64,000 nt of DNA from Sporosarcina luteola (GCA_014204635.1 JACHLS010000002.1:372001-436000), one strand, 5' to 3'. Counted from the stretch's first letter, positions 9,139 to 18,503 are shown. Made by a program: numbers and translations. Notes: generated by a model not told the origin, from the letters alone.

Positions 9139-9158
9139 ACACAAGCTTCTCCTTGTGT
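9139..9158. promoter_or_regulatory. Inverted repeat upstream of Bce-type operon
   Basis: ACACAAG and CTTGTGT, 6 bases apart, lie about 43 bases upstream of a TATAAT at 9201-9206 that has no good -35. This is the layout expected for a response-regulator-activated promoter. Binding by the downstream regulator is a guess. Confidence 0.4.
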
Positions 9159-9233
9159 AAGACTTCATAGAGACAGCAGGCAGAAAATCTCCATTTGCGG
9201 TATAATCAACAGAGAGTGAGAGGGGGATGTGCG

Positions 9234-9938
9234 ATGGAAAATCACCGTATTTTCATCGTGGAAGATGATAAAAAAATTGCGGGGTTGCTCGCTGAGACAC
9301 TTCGGAAATATCAGTATGACGTAGCAATTGTTGAGGATTTTGATAATATAGTCGAGGAATGCGGAATGTTCGAACCGCATCTCATTTTATTGGATATTAA
9401 CTTGCCATCGTATGACGGCTATTATTGGTGCCGTCAATTGCGGCAGCACACGATGTGCCCGATCATTTTCATTTCGGCAAGGTCCGGGGATATGGACCAA
9501 GTGTTTGCGCTGGAGAATGGCGGCGATGATTTTATAACGAAGCCATTTCATTACGAAATTGTGCTGGCGAAAATTAGGAGTCATCTGCGCAGGTCGTTTG
9601 GAGAGTATGCGCCGAATCAATCGGAACGGACCGTGAAGCAAGGTCTGCTCACATTGTTTGTGGAACGGATGGAATTGCATTTGCGCGATTTGGTCATTCC
9701 TTTGCAGAAAAAGGAATGTGTCATACTCGAATTGCTGCTGGATGCGTCACCGAAAGTTGTATCGCGCGAAACATTGCTAGAGGAGCTGTGGGATGACCAG
9801 TCTTTCGTGGATGAGAACACGTTGAATGTCAACATGACGCGAGTCCGGAAAAAACTTGTGGACTACGGCGTGCAGTCGACCATTGAAACAGTGCGCGGCT
9901 CGGGGTATCGACTGTTGGTCGCACCGGAGGAATTATGA
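9234..9938 (+). CDS. Response regulator, BceR-like (OmpR family)
   Basis: A 234-residue OmpR-type regulator. The receiver domain has the acidic pair in IFIVEDDKK, the phospho-acceptor Asp54 in LLDINLP and the lysine in ITKPFHYE; a winged-helix domain follows with ETVRGSGYRLL at the end. ATG 9234 follows GAGGGGG. Its stop overlaps the kinase start (4 bp), and an ABC transporter of the BceAB type follows. The module would sense and resist a cell-wall-active peptide such as bacitracin; the actual ligand is unknown. Confidence 0.93.
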   Translation: MENHRIFIVEDDKKIAGLLAETLRKYQYDVAIVEDFDNIVEECGMFEPHLILLDINLPSYDGYYWCRQLRQHTMCPIIFISARSGDMDQVFALENGGDDFITKPFHYEIVLAKIRSHLRRSFGEYAPNQSERTVKQGLLTLFVERMELHLRDLVIPLQKKECVILELLLDASPKVVSRETLLEELWDDQSFVDENTLNVNMTRVRKKLVDYGVQSTIETVRGSGYRLLVAPEEL

Positions 9939-10987
9939 GACAACTTTCGCTATTTTTGCGGGAGCATCTGCCGCTTCTCGTATTTCAGTTGCTGCTCGTC
10001 CTGTTCATTTTACTGCTCTATTACTTGGATGGATTTCGTGGGATGAATACGGCGATATACTCCATTATAATGAGTTTCCTGTTGACAGCTGGCTATTTAG
10101 GAGGAAAGTATGTCATGCGGCGTTCGTTTTATGCATCGATCACCCGAAAGCCGGAAAAGATGGAGGACGCCTTGATGCGGTATGCCGCTTCCCCGGAGCA
10201 ACGGCAGACCGTCCGGTATATGCGTGATTTATACAGCCTGTATCAAAATGAAGTGCAATCCTTGTATGCCTCTCAACATCGCCAAATTCACTTTATGAAT
10301 CAATGGGTCCATCAAATGAAGACGCCGATCTCAGTCATCGGACTCTTGCTTCAGGAAGAAGAGGAATTGGACAAGCGGAGTGTGGCGGAAGAAATCGACA
10401 AAATACGTCTCGGACTGGATGCTGTTTTGATGAATGCCCGGCTGGAAACGTTTGAAGAGGATATGCGGATTGAACAAGTGGATTTGAAATCGTTAGTTCA
10501 AAAGGTTGTAAATGAGCATAAGCGGCTCTTTATTACCAATGGAGTTTTCCCGGTCATTCGCATTGAAGATCGGTTTACGGTTGCTACCGATGCTAAGTGG
10601 ATGCATACGATCATTACTCAATTCATTACAAATGCCGTAAAATATACCTTCGATGAAGGGAAGAAAATTCATTTTGAAGCAGAAGCGGCAGAAGCGGGAA
10701 TAAAGCTGAGTATCCAGGATGAGGGCATTGGTATTCCTGCATCCGATTTGAAGCGGGTGAGAAAAGCATTCTTTACTGGTGAAAACGGAAGATTGACCGG
10801 TGAGTCAACCGGAATGGGGCTCTATATTGCATCGGAAGTGTGCGGGAAATTGGGCCATCCATTGACAATTGAATCGGAAACAGGGGTTGGCACGACGGTT
10901 AGCATCCTATTTAAAAATGGAGAGGCAGGTGACGTGGATGACAGGTCAGCGGATCGTGGAGCTGTCGGAAGTGACGAAGATTTATGA
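9935..10987 (+). CDS. Sensor histidine kinase, BceS-like intramembrane sensor
   Basis: A 350-residue kinase with two N-terminal membrane segments (about residues 13-30 and 40-57) and almost no extracellular loop, typical of BceS kinases that sense through their ABC transporter. The phospho-acceptor is His126 in WVHQMKTPIS. N-box (QFITNAVKYT) and G-boxes (DEGIGIP, TGMGLYIASEV) follow. Its 3' end overlaps the ATPase gene by about 50 bp in another frame, so translation is probably coupled. Confidence 0.93.
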   Translation: MRQLSLFLREHLPLLVFQLLLVLFILLLYYLDGFRGMNTAIYSIIMSFLLTAGYLGGKYVMRRSFYASITRKPEKMEDALMRYAASPEQRQTVRYMRDLYSLYQNEVQSLYASQHRQIHFMNQWVHQMKTPISVIGLLLQEEEELDKRSVAEEIDKIRLGLDAVLMNARLETFEEDMRIEQVDLKSLVQKVVNEHKRLFITNGVFPVIRIEDRFTVATDAKWMHTIITQFITNAVKYTFDEGKKIHFEAEAAEAGIKLSIQDEGIGIPASDLKRVRKAFFTGENGRLTGESTGMGLYIASEVCGKLGHPLTIESETGVGTTVSILFKNGEAGDVDDRSADRGAVGSDEDL

Positions 10988-11711
10988 AGGCAAAGTGATG
11001 CACCGTGCATTGAATCGGCTTGATTTCGAAGCAGAGGAAGGAGAGTTCGTTGCAGTCATGGGTCCTTCGGGGAGCGGGAAAACGACGTTGCTCAATCTTA
11101 TATCGACCATTGATCTACCGACTTACGGCAAGCTGGTTGTGAATGGTATTGAACCGGAAGCACTCAGTTCTAATGAGCTCGCCTTGTTCCGGCGTCATAA
11201 TTTCGGATTCGTTTTTCAAGACATCAATTTGCTTCATATGTTGACGGTCGAGGAAAATATCGTTTTGCCGCTCACATTGGACGGTTTGCCCTTACATGAA
11301 ATGGAACGGAGAATCAGTAAGATTTCTTCTCTGCTCCATTTGAAAGGAATTTTGAATCGCAGGCCGGATGAGCTATCGGGAGGACAGGCACAAAGAACGG
11401 CAATCGGCCGCGCCCTCATCCATCAACCCAAAATAATATTGGCAGATGAACCGACCGGAAATTTGGATTCGAAGTCGGCCAAGGACGTGCTGGAACTGCT
11501 CAGCCATGTAAATGAAACCGAACGGACAACCATTATTATGGTGACACATGACCCTATTGCGGCCAGTTATTGTGACCGGGTTCTGTTCATTAAAGATGGG
11601 GAGTTTTTCAATGAAATTTACAAAGACGAGCGGCGCCAAACATTTTTCCAGCGGATTTTGAATGTGTTGTCGCTTCTTGGAGGAAATGTAAATGATCTTC
11701 GGACGCTGTGA
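10938..11711 (+). CDS. ABC transporter ATPase, BceA-like
   Basis: A 257-residue ATPase of the peptide-detoxification (MacB/BceA) class. Walker A GPSGSGKTT, the LSGGQAQRTAIGRAL signature and Walker B IILADEPTGNLD are intact. The ATG at 10938 is chosen because AGGTGA lies 5-6 bases upstream; longer in-frame starts lie inside the kinase gene. It pairs with the next permease. Confidence 0.94.
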   Translation: MTGQRIVELSEVTKIYEGKVMHRALNRLDFEAEEGEFVAVMGPSGSGKTTLLNLISTIDLPTYGKLVVNGIEPEALSSNELALFRRHNFGFVFQDINLLHMLTVEENIVLPLTLDGLPLHEMERRISKISSLLHLKGILNRRPDELSGGQAQRTAIGRALIHQPKIILADEPTGNLDSKSAKDVLELLSHVNETERTTIIMVTHDPIAASYCDRVLFIKDGEFFNEIYKDERRQTFFQRILNVLSLLGGNVNDLRTL

Positions 11712-11726
11712 TGGGAGGACGTTGGC

Positions 11727-13649
11727 ATGAATTTTCGTCAATTTGCGTATCGCAATGTTATCCGGAACCGACGGATTTATGCCGCTTTTTTCATGGCCAG
11801 TGTCTTTTCGGTCATGGTCTTTTTCCTCTATTCGATGCTCCTGTTTCACCCGTCTATTGAAAACCGGTTTCTGCAGGAAATCGCCCTCGTCGGCATGGGC
11901 GCGGCCGAATTGATTCTGTTCATCTTCACGCTCTTTTTCCTGTTCTATTCCATGCGGGCTTTCCTGCAAGCCCGATCAAAAGAGTTTGGCATCTTGCTGC
12001 ATTTAGGAATGGAAAAGCGGCAATTGCACCGGCTCATATTTATCGAAACTCTGATCATTGGAGTAGGCGCCATTTTAGCAGGGACATTCTTAGGATATAT
12101 GTTCTCCAAGTTCTTTTTCATGGTCGTCAAGCAGATTGTCTTGTTGCCGGCTTTGCCGCTTTACTTATCATGGAAGCCATTCGCGCTGACAGTCGGCGCT
12201 TTTTTAAGTCTGTTCATTATCATTTCCTTGTCCGCACCAGTGTTTATTCGGACGGGCCGAGTAGAGGAATTGATACGTGGCGAAATGGCAGATTTGGAAT
12301 CACACGGGTTCTCAACCAAAAAGGCATTGTTCGGATTGGCTTTGCTTGGTACTTCTTACTGGATGGCAGCATCGACATCTAACTCGATCGTCATCGGTTT
12401 AACGTTTCTCCTGCCGCCGCTTGCTACAATTGGAACATACTATTTTTTTACAGATTCGCTGCCATTTCTCCTGCATCTGTTCAGGCGGCGTAAAAAGTTC
12501 TATTGGCGGCATTTTTGGTTGCTCTCTGTTTCAGAAGGGGTCGTCAGGCTGAAAGAAAACGCGCGGATGTTTTTCATTGTGACAATCGTCTCGACGCTTG
12601 CTTTCATGTCAGTCGGCATCTTAGCTTCGCTGACATCCTTTGCGTCTCAGTATCGAGCAATGAATCCGCTCGGGCTCGTATATCACAGTCTGCCGGGAAA
12701 CCAAATGGAACAACGCCATGTCGCTGAACTGATAGATGAGTTAAAAGATAAAAAGCTGGATTATACATTGGTTCGGATTCCGATTATCGAGCAGACTTCT
12801 TCCTTCACAGAAAATCGGGTGTCTATTTTAAAGTTGTCGAACGTCAATTTATTGGCACAATCGTTTGGCTGCAGCAAAATTGATTTAACCAAGGGGTTTG
12901 CCATGTTTTTGCCGCCCTCCGCCTCATCATACGACTTTTTGAAAAAGAGGACGGTTGAGACGACATTAAAGGAAACCGATATTTCCATTAAAATCGAAGG
13001 GGCCTACCCATTCCAATTATTTCCTTCAAGTGCCAATGCCATTGGAACGAATGTCATCATTTTAAATGATGAGGATTTTGAACAGATCATTATGCAAGAT
13101 ATCGACCCGGCATCCGTCTATTATGCGTTCAATATCCCGGACTGGCAAAATACGAAAGAGATCGGGCTGCAAATCAATCGAGAATCGTTTATTACAGGTT
13201 CCATCCATCATCTTCCGTATATTTTCGACAACCCAGGAGCGAATTATGCCATCATCCGCACGACGTTCTCGCTGCTGTTATTTGCCGGTCTGCTGCTGGC
13301 GGGTGTCTTTTTCCTTGCGGCAGGAAGTTTCATCTATTTCAGGCTGTATACCTCGTTGGAACGAGATCGGAAACAGTTTGACGTATTACGGCGTATGGGG
13401 ATAACGGATAAGGAATTTAAGCGGATTGTCAACCGGCAATTGATACCGCAGTTCTTCTTCCCATGGGGCGTTGCTTTCGTCCACAGTTCGTTCGCTTTTT
13501 TGTCTCTGCAAGTGATTTGGGATGCGTTGGCGGAAATTTCAATTGTGAAAGAATTGCTCCTCGTGCTTGTGGGCTTTACGCTCATGCAAGTCATCTATTT
13601 CTACTTGATTCGCTGGCGCTACTTGGCGCATATAAAAGCATCGGCATAA
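11727..13649 (+). CDS. ABC transporter permease, BceB-like
   Basis: A 640-residue FtsX/BceB-type permease. Hydrophobic segments cluster at about residues 18-38, 55-75, 105-135, 150-170, 195-245 and 280-310 and again after residue 510, with a large presumably extracellular domain of about 200 residues between. This matches BceB, in which that domain binds the peptide-lipid complex. It is the last gene of the module, 15 bp after the ATPase. The stop codon is embedded in a terminator hairpin. Confidence 0.93.
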   Translation: MNFRQFAYRNVIRNRRIYAAFFMASVFSVMVFFLYSMLLFHPSIENRFLQEIALVGMGAAELILFIFTLFFLFYSMRAFLQARSKEFGILLHLGMEKRQLHRLIFIETLIIGVGAILAGTFLGYMFSKFFFMVVKQIVLLPALPLYLSWKPFALTVGAFLSLFIIISLSAPVFIRTGRVEELIRGEMADLESHGFSTKKALFGLALLGTSYWMAASTSNSIVIGLTFLLPPLATIGTYYFFTDSLPFLLHLFRRRKKFYWRHFWLLSVSEGVVRLKENARMFFIVTIVSTLAFMSVGILASLTSFASQYRAMNPLGLVYHSLPGNQMEQRHVAELIDELKDKKLDYTLVRIPIIEQTSSFTENRVSILKLSNVNLLAQSFGCSKIDLTKGFAMFLPPSASSYDFLKKRTVETTLKETDISIKIEGAYPFQLFPSSANAIGTNVIILNDEDFEQIIMQDIDPASVYYAFNIPDWQNTKEIGLQINRESFITGSIHHLPYIFDNPGANYAIIRTTFSLLLFAGLLLAGVFFLAAGSFIYFRLYTSLERDRKQFDVLRRMGITDKEFKRIVNRQLIPQFFFPWGVAFVHSSFAFLSLQVIWDALAEISIVKELLLVLVGFTLMQVIYFYLIRWRYLAHIKASA

Positions 13650-13662
13650 GTCGGTGCTTTTT
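13634..13662 (+). terminator. Terminator of Bce-type operon
   Basis: AAAAGCATCGG pairs with TCGGTGCTTTT (with G-U pairs), overlapping the permease stop and running into T residues. Confidence 0.75.
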
Positions 13663-13689
13663 GCTTACAAGGCATGGAGAAAAACGAAT

Positions 13690-13791
13690 ATGAGTTTGTT
13701 ACAAAAAGGAAAATATGGTCCATCGCTACTGTCAGCTTTTCAAATTGCCGATTTTTTTAATGTAGATGACAGCGGATGCGATGATCCGTAG
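13690..13791 (+). pseudogene. Fragment of an XRE-type HTH regulator
   Basis: A 33-codon frame contains KGKYGPSLLSAFQIADFFNVDD, which matches the C-terminal half of the Cro/CI-type helix-turn-helix of small regulators (pattern LEKGKY.PSL.LAF.IA..F). The recognition helix and everything upstream are missing, and the frame ends soon after. I read it as a remnant and not a working gene. It lies just after the Bce-type operon. Confidence 0.55.
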
Positions 13792-13888
13792 TCTTTTAAA
13801 GGTGAAGAGGACACGCAGCGTACATGTACAAGACAATGGAATATAGTCGGCAGATTGTTAACTAACAGGTACGTGTATTCGCTATAAT

Positions 13889-13925
13889 GAAAAAGCATAG
13901 TCAGAGAACAGGCTATGCTTTTTCG
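13889..13925 (+). terminator. Orphan hairpin terminator
   Basis: AAAAAGCATAG pairs perfectly with CTATGCTTTTT across a 12-base loop. No intact gene ends here; it may have belonged to the lost HTH gene. The stretch 13792-13888 holds nothing else I recognise. Confidence 0.65.
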
Positions 13926-13966
13926 CAAGGGGCAGGTTGCAGAAATTGAAAGATTGTTGAAATCTA

Positions 13967-13995
13967 TTGTTATATTTAAACTTTTCTTATATAAT
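13967..13995 (+). promoter_or_regulatory. Sigma-A promoter of the acyl-CoA ligase gene
   Basis: TTGTTA (13967-13972), 17-base spacer, perfect TATAAT (13990-13995). The predicted start lies just before the FadR-like box. Confidence 0.78.
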
Positions 13996-14010
13996 AATAG
14001 AAGTTGCAAA

Positions 14011-14028
14011 TGAATGAATGTTCATTCA
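14011..14028. promoter_or_regulatory. FadR-type operator
   Basis: TGAATGAATGTTCATTCA, a perfect 8-bp dyad matching the Bacillus FadR (YsiA) operator. It lies about 16-33 bases after the -10 element, where a bound repressor would block transcription of the fatty acyl-CoA ligase gene until acyl-CoA relieves it. Confidence 0.85.
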
Positions 14029-14051
14029 AAACGAATAAAGGGGGAGTAGCG

Positions 14052-15611
14052 TTGAATTTAGTTTCACGTGTTTACGAGACGGCAAAATGGCAGCCGGACA
14101 AGACGGCGTATCACTTCATGGGGAAAGATACGTCATATGCCGAATTTGACCGGTCTGTATCGATGTTTGCATCCGCTCTTCAGAATTTGGGGATTCAAAA
14201 GGGAGATCATGTAGCGTTCTTATTAGGAAATACACCGCATTTCCTTATTTCTTTGTATGCGACGATGCGAATTGGGGCAACTGCTATTCCGGTGAATCCG
14301 ATTTATTCGCCAGATGAAATTTCGTATATTTTACATAATAGCGATGCGAAAGCGGTCATTGCGCTCGATGCCTTACTTCCTCTTGTGGAAAAAGCTGTTG
14401 CCTCTTTCCCGTCCATTGGCCATTATATCATTTGCGAGACGAGTCCCGAGTCGGCAGAGACGTTAGCGGCACTGCCGGATGAACTGAAAATGAAAGTGTT
14501 GCCTTTTTCACAGGTCATTTCGAAAGGCAAGCCGGACGTTGAGCCTGTTCCTGTAGATGGAAATGAAACCGCTGTCATTCTCTACACTTCCGGAACGACT
14601 GGGCATCCGAAAGGCGCCATGCTGACCCACAAAAATCTATATTCCAACGCACGAGACGTAGGGGATTATCTCGGCTTCTCGGAGCAAGATCGCGTTTTAG
14701 CGACATTGCCGGTATTCCATGTGTTTGCCCTAACCGTCGTCGTCAACGCACCCCTGCTGAAAGGGGCAACCGTGTTGCTAGTTCCGCGTTTCAGCCCACA
14801 AGACGTATTTGCTACGATTCGGCAAGAGCAGGCTACGGTTTTTGCAGGTGTTCCAACAATGTTCAATTTCCTCTATCAGTATCCAGACGCCAACCCTGAG
14901 GATTTCCAGACGATCCGGCTGGCTATTTCAGGAGGCTCGTCGTTGCCGGTCGCATTGCTTCACAACTTTGAGGACAAGTTTAACGTACGCGTCTCGGAGG
15001 GCTACGGACTATCGGAAGCAGCACCTGTTACCTGCTTCAACCCGCTCGACCGTGAACGGGTGCCAGGATCTATTGGCACGAACATTGTTAACGTGGAAAA
15101 CAAAGTCGTGGATGAATTTGGCGATGAAGTGCCTCATGGACAAGTCGGCGAATTGATTGTCAAAGGGCCGAATGTAATGAAAGGCTATTATAAGATGCCT
15201 GAGGAGACGGCAGCCGCTATCCGCAATGGATGGTTATATACAGGAGACTTGGCAAAGCAGGACGAGGACGGTTATTTCTATATCGTAGATCGAAAAAAGG
15301 ATATGATTATTGTCGGAGGTTACAACGTGTATCCTCGGGAAGTGGAGGAAGTGCTTTTTACGCATCCGGCTATTGTGGAAGCTGGAGTCATTGGTGTTCC
15401 GGATTTGGACTTTGGCGAAGCGGTCCACGCGTTCGTTGTCTTGAAGCAAGGCGCATTGTTGAATGAAGAGCAGGTGAAGAAGTATTGTGCAGAAAAACTG
15501 GCCAAATACAAAGTCCCTGATCAAGTAGAGTTTTTGGATGAATTGCCGAAAAATACGACGGGGAAAATTCTCCGACGTTCCTTAAAGACACAAATGAAAA
15601 GCCCGAAATAA
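14052..15611 (+). CDS. lcfB: Long-chain fatty acyl-CoA ligase
   Basis: A 519-residue ANL-superfamily enzyme that makes acyl-CoA from fatty acid, ATP and CoA. Motifs seen: the AMP-binding P-loop LYTSGTTGHPKGAML near residue 175, GYGLSEAAPVTCFNP near 320, YTGDLAKQDEDGYFYIVDRKKDMI near 395, and the catalytic lysine in PKNTTGKILRR at the C-terminus. The TTG at 14052 is preferred because AAAGGGGGAG sits 6 bases upstream. The FadR box and the position near lplJ suit lcfB (yhfL) of B. subtilis. Confidence 0.93.
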   Translation: MNLVSRVYETAKWQPDKTAYHFMGKDTSYAEFDRSVSMFASALQNLGIQKGDHVAFLLGNTPHFLISLYATMRIGATAIPVNPIYSPDEISYILHNSDAKAVIALDALLPLVEKAVASFPSIGHYIICETSPESAETLAALPDELKMKVLPFSQVISKGKPDVEPVPVDGNETAVILYTSGTTGHPKGAMLTHKNLYSNARDVGDYLGFSEQDRVLATLPVFHVFALTVVVNAPLLKGATVLLVPRFSPQDVFATIRQEQATVFAGVPTMFNFLYQYPDANPEDFQTIRLAISGGSSLPVALLHNFEDKFNVRVSEGYGLSEAAPVTCFNPLDRERVPGSIGTNIVNVENKVVDEFGDEVPHGQVGELIVKGPNVMKGYYKMPEETAAAIRNGWLYTGDLAKQDEDGYFYIVDRKKDMIIVGGYNVYPREVEEVLFTHPAIVEAGVIGVPDLDFGEAVHAFVVLKQGALLNEEQVKKYCAEKLAKYKVPDQVEFLDELPKNTTGKILRRSLKTQMKSPK

Positions 15612-15625
15612 TCTAATTACCTAAG

Positions 15626-15657
15626 CCTTCCCTATTATCCAATAGGGGAGGTGTTTT
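15626..15657 (+). terminator. Terminator after acyl-CoA ligase
   Basis: CCTTCCCTATT pairs with AATAGGGGAGG (one mismatch) across ATCC; the T-tract is short. Confidence 0.65.
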
Positions 15658-15777
15658 AAGTCCAAGGCCTTATCCACTGTCTAAACGAATTACCCAATAT
15701 TACCATTTAAATTTGCTGGATATTTGACGATACAAATAGAAAAGAATAACATGACTTATTTGGCAGGGGGAGCGCTT

Positions 15778-17481
15778 ATGCGTTGGACGGTACGAAAGAA
15801 ATTGAGTGCTATCTTCATAATGATGATTCTATTGATCATCGGGATGAGTGTAGCCGGCATAGTAAGCACATTTAAACTAAGTGAAAACACGAACATGATC
15901 AATAAACGGGAAATACCAAAGATCGACCGTATCAACAGACTTGAAAAAGGGACGCAGAACATTTTAGGATTAACGCAACGACATATTTTATCGCAAAATA
16001 AGGAATTCGAGGAAAAATACGAGCAGCAAATCACGGAAGAAAAAGAAAATGTAGAGGGTGCGCTCGATTCATATGATGCGCTGCTTGACGCACAACGCGA
16101 AAATGAGCTTTTAAATGAAGTGGAAGTCGATTGGAAGTCCTTCATTTCCCAAATCGATGCCATCCTAGCGCTAAGTGCCAAAGATCATGATGAGGAAGCG
16201 ACAACCAGTTCCTATGAAGCGATCATTTCTTTGAATGCCATGCAGGAAAAACTTCAGGAACTTAGCAAATCACATCATGAGGAACTGGCGATGATCGAGG
16301 AAGAAGGTGAGCTGCTTTACCGTTCTGTGTTGATCATATTATCAGTAAGTACGCTCGTTGCCATCGTCGTTGCCATTGTCGGCAGTCGCTATTTGATCCG
16401 GACAATCCAGCGTCCAATTGTCAATCTATCGACTTCATTCAAACAAATGGCGACAGGGAATCTGACTGTAGAACCGATTGTGGTGAAGACCAAGGATGAG
16501 ATCGGCGACCTGGCAGGCGATTTTAATTATATGGCGAATCATTTGCGAGAAATCATGACAGATTTAAATAATCATGTAAATACATTGGCGGCCACATCCA
16601 CTCAATTTGCGACGAGTGCGGATGAATCATCCAAGGCTTCTGAACAAATTACCAACTCAATTATCGAGGTGTCCGAAGGTGCCTCCGTCCAACTCGAAAG
16701 TGCGAGAGCAAGCAGTACCATCGTCGATGAAATGACTGAGCAAATTCATCAGACAGTTGCGTCAATCGAACAGGTATCGGCGTTAGCTAAGAATACGTCC
16801 GAGTTGACTAGGGAAGGCGCGACAATGATGAAATCCACTGTGCAAAAAATGGATGACATTCAACAGTCCACAGATACAACTTCCTCAGTGGTCAGTGCAT
16901 TGCATACTAAATCATCTGAAATTGGCAGCATCGTGTCCATTATTACAAGCATTGCAGAACAGACTAATTTGCTTGCGCTCAATGCATCCATTGAAGCCGC
17001 ACGGGCTGGGGAGCACGGTAAAGGCTTTGCGGTAGTCGCGGGAGAAGTCGGCAAATTGGCGGCGCAATCCGGCAATGCAGCAGCGGATATCCGCAAGCTC
17101 ATTGAAGAAATCCAGCAAGAGGTCGGCGGAGCCATTACTGCGATGGAAACGTCCAAAACTTTTGTTGGAGAAGGGTTGGAGATGGTGAATCAAACCGGCA
17201 GCTACTTCCAGGACATTGAAAATCATGTCCGTGAAGTGACTGAACAGGCTGTCGAAATTGCTGCTATCAGCCAAGAAGTCAACCACAGCACCGAGCGGAT
17301 GAAAAAGCTTGTGGATGAAGTAGCGAACATGTCGGAGCGAACCGATCTAAGCGCTCAAGACATCGTAGCGGCTTCTGAAGAACAAAGTGCTACTATGCAG
17401 GAAGTCTCTGCTTCTTCTACCGTTTTAAGTTCCATGGCGGACAAATTAAAAGGGATGACATCCCAATTCAAAGTAACATGA
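15778..17481 (+). CDS. Methyl-accepting chemotaxis protein
   Basis: A 567-residue chemoreceptor. An N-terminal membrane segment (about residues 10-32) is followed by a helical extracellular ligand domain of the four-helix-bundle type, a second membrane segment near 185-207, a HAMP domain (RPIVNLSTSFKQMATGNL) and the long signalling coiled coil with the hairpin tip IAEQTNLLALNASIEAARAG. ATG 15778 follows GCAGGGGGAG. It signals through CheA/CheW, not present here. Ligand unknown. Single gene between two terminators. Confidence 0.95.
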   Translation: MRWTVRKKLSAIFIMMILLIIGMSVAGIVSTFKLSENTNMINKREIPKIDRINRLEKGTQNILGLTQRHILSQNKEFEEKYEQQITEEKENVEGALDSYDALLDAQRENELLNEVEVDWKSFISQIDAILALSAKDHDEEATTSSYEAIISLNAMQEKLQELSKSHHEELAMIEEEGELLYRSVLIILSVSTLVAIVVAIVGSRYLIRTIQRPIVNLSTSFKQMATGNLTVEPIVVKTKDEIGDLAGDFNYMANHLREIMTDLNNHVNTLAATSTQFATSADESSKASEQITNSIIEVSEGASVQLESARASSTIVDEMTEQIHQTVASIEQVSALAKNTSELTREGATMMKSTVQKMDDIQQSTDTTSSVVSALHTKSSEIGSIVSIITSIAEQTNLLALNASIEAARAGEHGKGFAVVAGEVGKLAAQSGNAAADIRKLIEEIQQEVGGAITAMETSKTFVGEGLEMVNQTGSYFQDIENHVREVTEQAVEIAAISQEVNHSTERMKKLVDEVANMSERTDLSAQDIVAASEEQSATMQEVSASSTVLSSMADKLKGMTSQFKVT

Positions 17482-17486
17482 ACTGC

Positions 17487-17520
17487 AAGCGCCGGTCTTC
17501 TATAAAAGACCGGCGCTTCT
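17487..17520. terminator. Bidirectional terminator between chemoreceptor and citR-like gene
   Basis: AAGCGCCGGTCTT pairs with AAGACCGGCGCTT almost without mismatch, between convergent genes. Confidence 0.85.
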
Positions 17521-17547
17521 TGCATTTGTTTCAAAATAGAGGGGAAC

Positions 17548-18429
17548 TCACCCCAAATAATAGTGTGATATGTACTCCATAAACTCTTCTTCCAAATCGC
17601 CTTTTCGTTTCCAAACTGCATAGGTCGAGACTTTCGGCAATTCGAAAAGCGGAAAGTGAGGCTGCATGAGCCGTCCCTCAATCAATTCCCTCCGAACGAT
17701 GGAAAGAGGCAAAAATGACACCCCCAGTCCTTCTTGTATGAACCGTTTTGCGATATGGGCTTGGGTCACGTTCATTGTACGGATGCCTGGAACATTTTCC
17801 CTTAGTTGAGGCAATAGTTCATTCCAAAAGACGGGGTGATGCCCGACAAGAAGATAGTTCATTTTCAAAATCTCTGCTACGTCAATAGGGGGACCGCTTT
17901 CCTCGTCGTAGCTATCGACAGGCATGACAAAGACAACAGGATCCTCGTATATTCGTTTGGTTTCCACGTTTCTGCCTGCTGCATGCAGCGCTGATATCCC
18001 GAGATGAACGTTGCCACTGTCCACAAGGCCTTCAATCGCTTCCGATTCCTCAACCTGTATCGATAATTCCACATCTGGATACTTCCTTTGGAACGTCCGC
18101 AGAAAATAGGGGAGCATGGTTTCGGCCATCAAAGGGGAGATAGCGATTGTCCATGTCCTTCGATACCCTTGAGCAAAAGAGTGCATGTGTTCAATTGTCG
18201 ACTCCATATCTTGTATCAATTGCACGGCAAGGGGATAAAACAATTTTCCGGCGTCCGTCAGGGTTACACGATTTTTCAGCCGATCGAACAACTGGAGACC
18301 AAGATAGTCCTCCAACAATCGAATATGTACCGTGACGCTTGGCTGGGAAAGTGAAAGCCGCTCCGATGCCTTTCTGAAATTCAGTTCCTCTGCTGCCGCA
18401 ATAAATGTTGAAAGCCATTGGTAATCCAA
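17548..18429 (-). CDS. citR: LysR-family regulator, CitR-like
   Basis: A 293-residue LysR-type regulator. The winged helix-turn-helix is at the N-terminus (NFRKASERLSLSQPSVTVHI, residues 17-36), followed by an effector-binding domain. It is divergent from a citrate synthase, exactly as CitR and CitA of B. subtilis, where CitR represses citA. Two overlapping dyads of LysR-box form lie in the intergenic region. The call rests on family plus context. Confidence 0.85.
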   Translation of the reverse strand: MDYQWLSTFIAAAEELNFRKASERLSLSQPSVTVHIRLLEDYLGLQLFDRLKNRVTLTDAGKLFYPLAVQLIQDMESTIEHMHSFAQGYRRTWTIAISPLMAETMLPYFLRTFQRKYPDVELSIQVEESEAIEGLVDSGNVHLGISALHAAGRNVETKRIYEDPVVFVMPVDSYDEESGPPIDVAEILKMNYLLVGHHPVFWNELLPQLRENVPGIRTMNVTQAHIAKRFIQEGLGVSFLPLSIVRRELIEGRLMQPHFPLFELPKVSTYAVWKRKGDLEEEFMEYISHYYLG

Positions 18430-18469
18430 TCTGCCACCTCTTTACTTTCTTTAATCGATTCAATGAAAA

Positions 18470-18503
18470 ACATTTAATTTATATAAATGTAACCTGTATT
18501 TAT
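18470..18503. promoter_or_regulatory. Overlapping dyad operators between citR and citA
   Basis: ACATTTA-N7-TAAATGT (18470-18490) overlaps ATAAAT-N9-ATTTAT (18483-18503). Both are 21 bp and of the T-N11-A LysR type. The second covers a likely citA -10 (TATACT, 18501-18506), which fits repression by CitR. Confidence 0.65.

Noticed and set aside
8144..9170. Repeat-protein genes on either strand of the array
   Set aside because: Frames are open only because the period is a multiple of three. They break at the 22-bp unit and lack clear ribosome binding sites.
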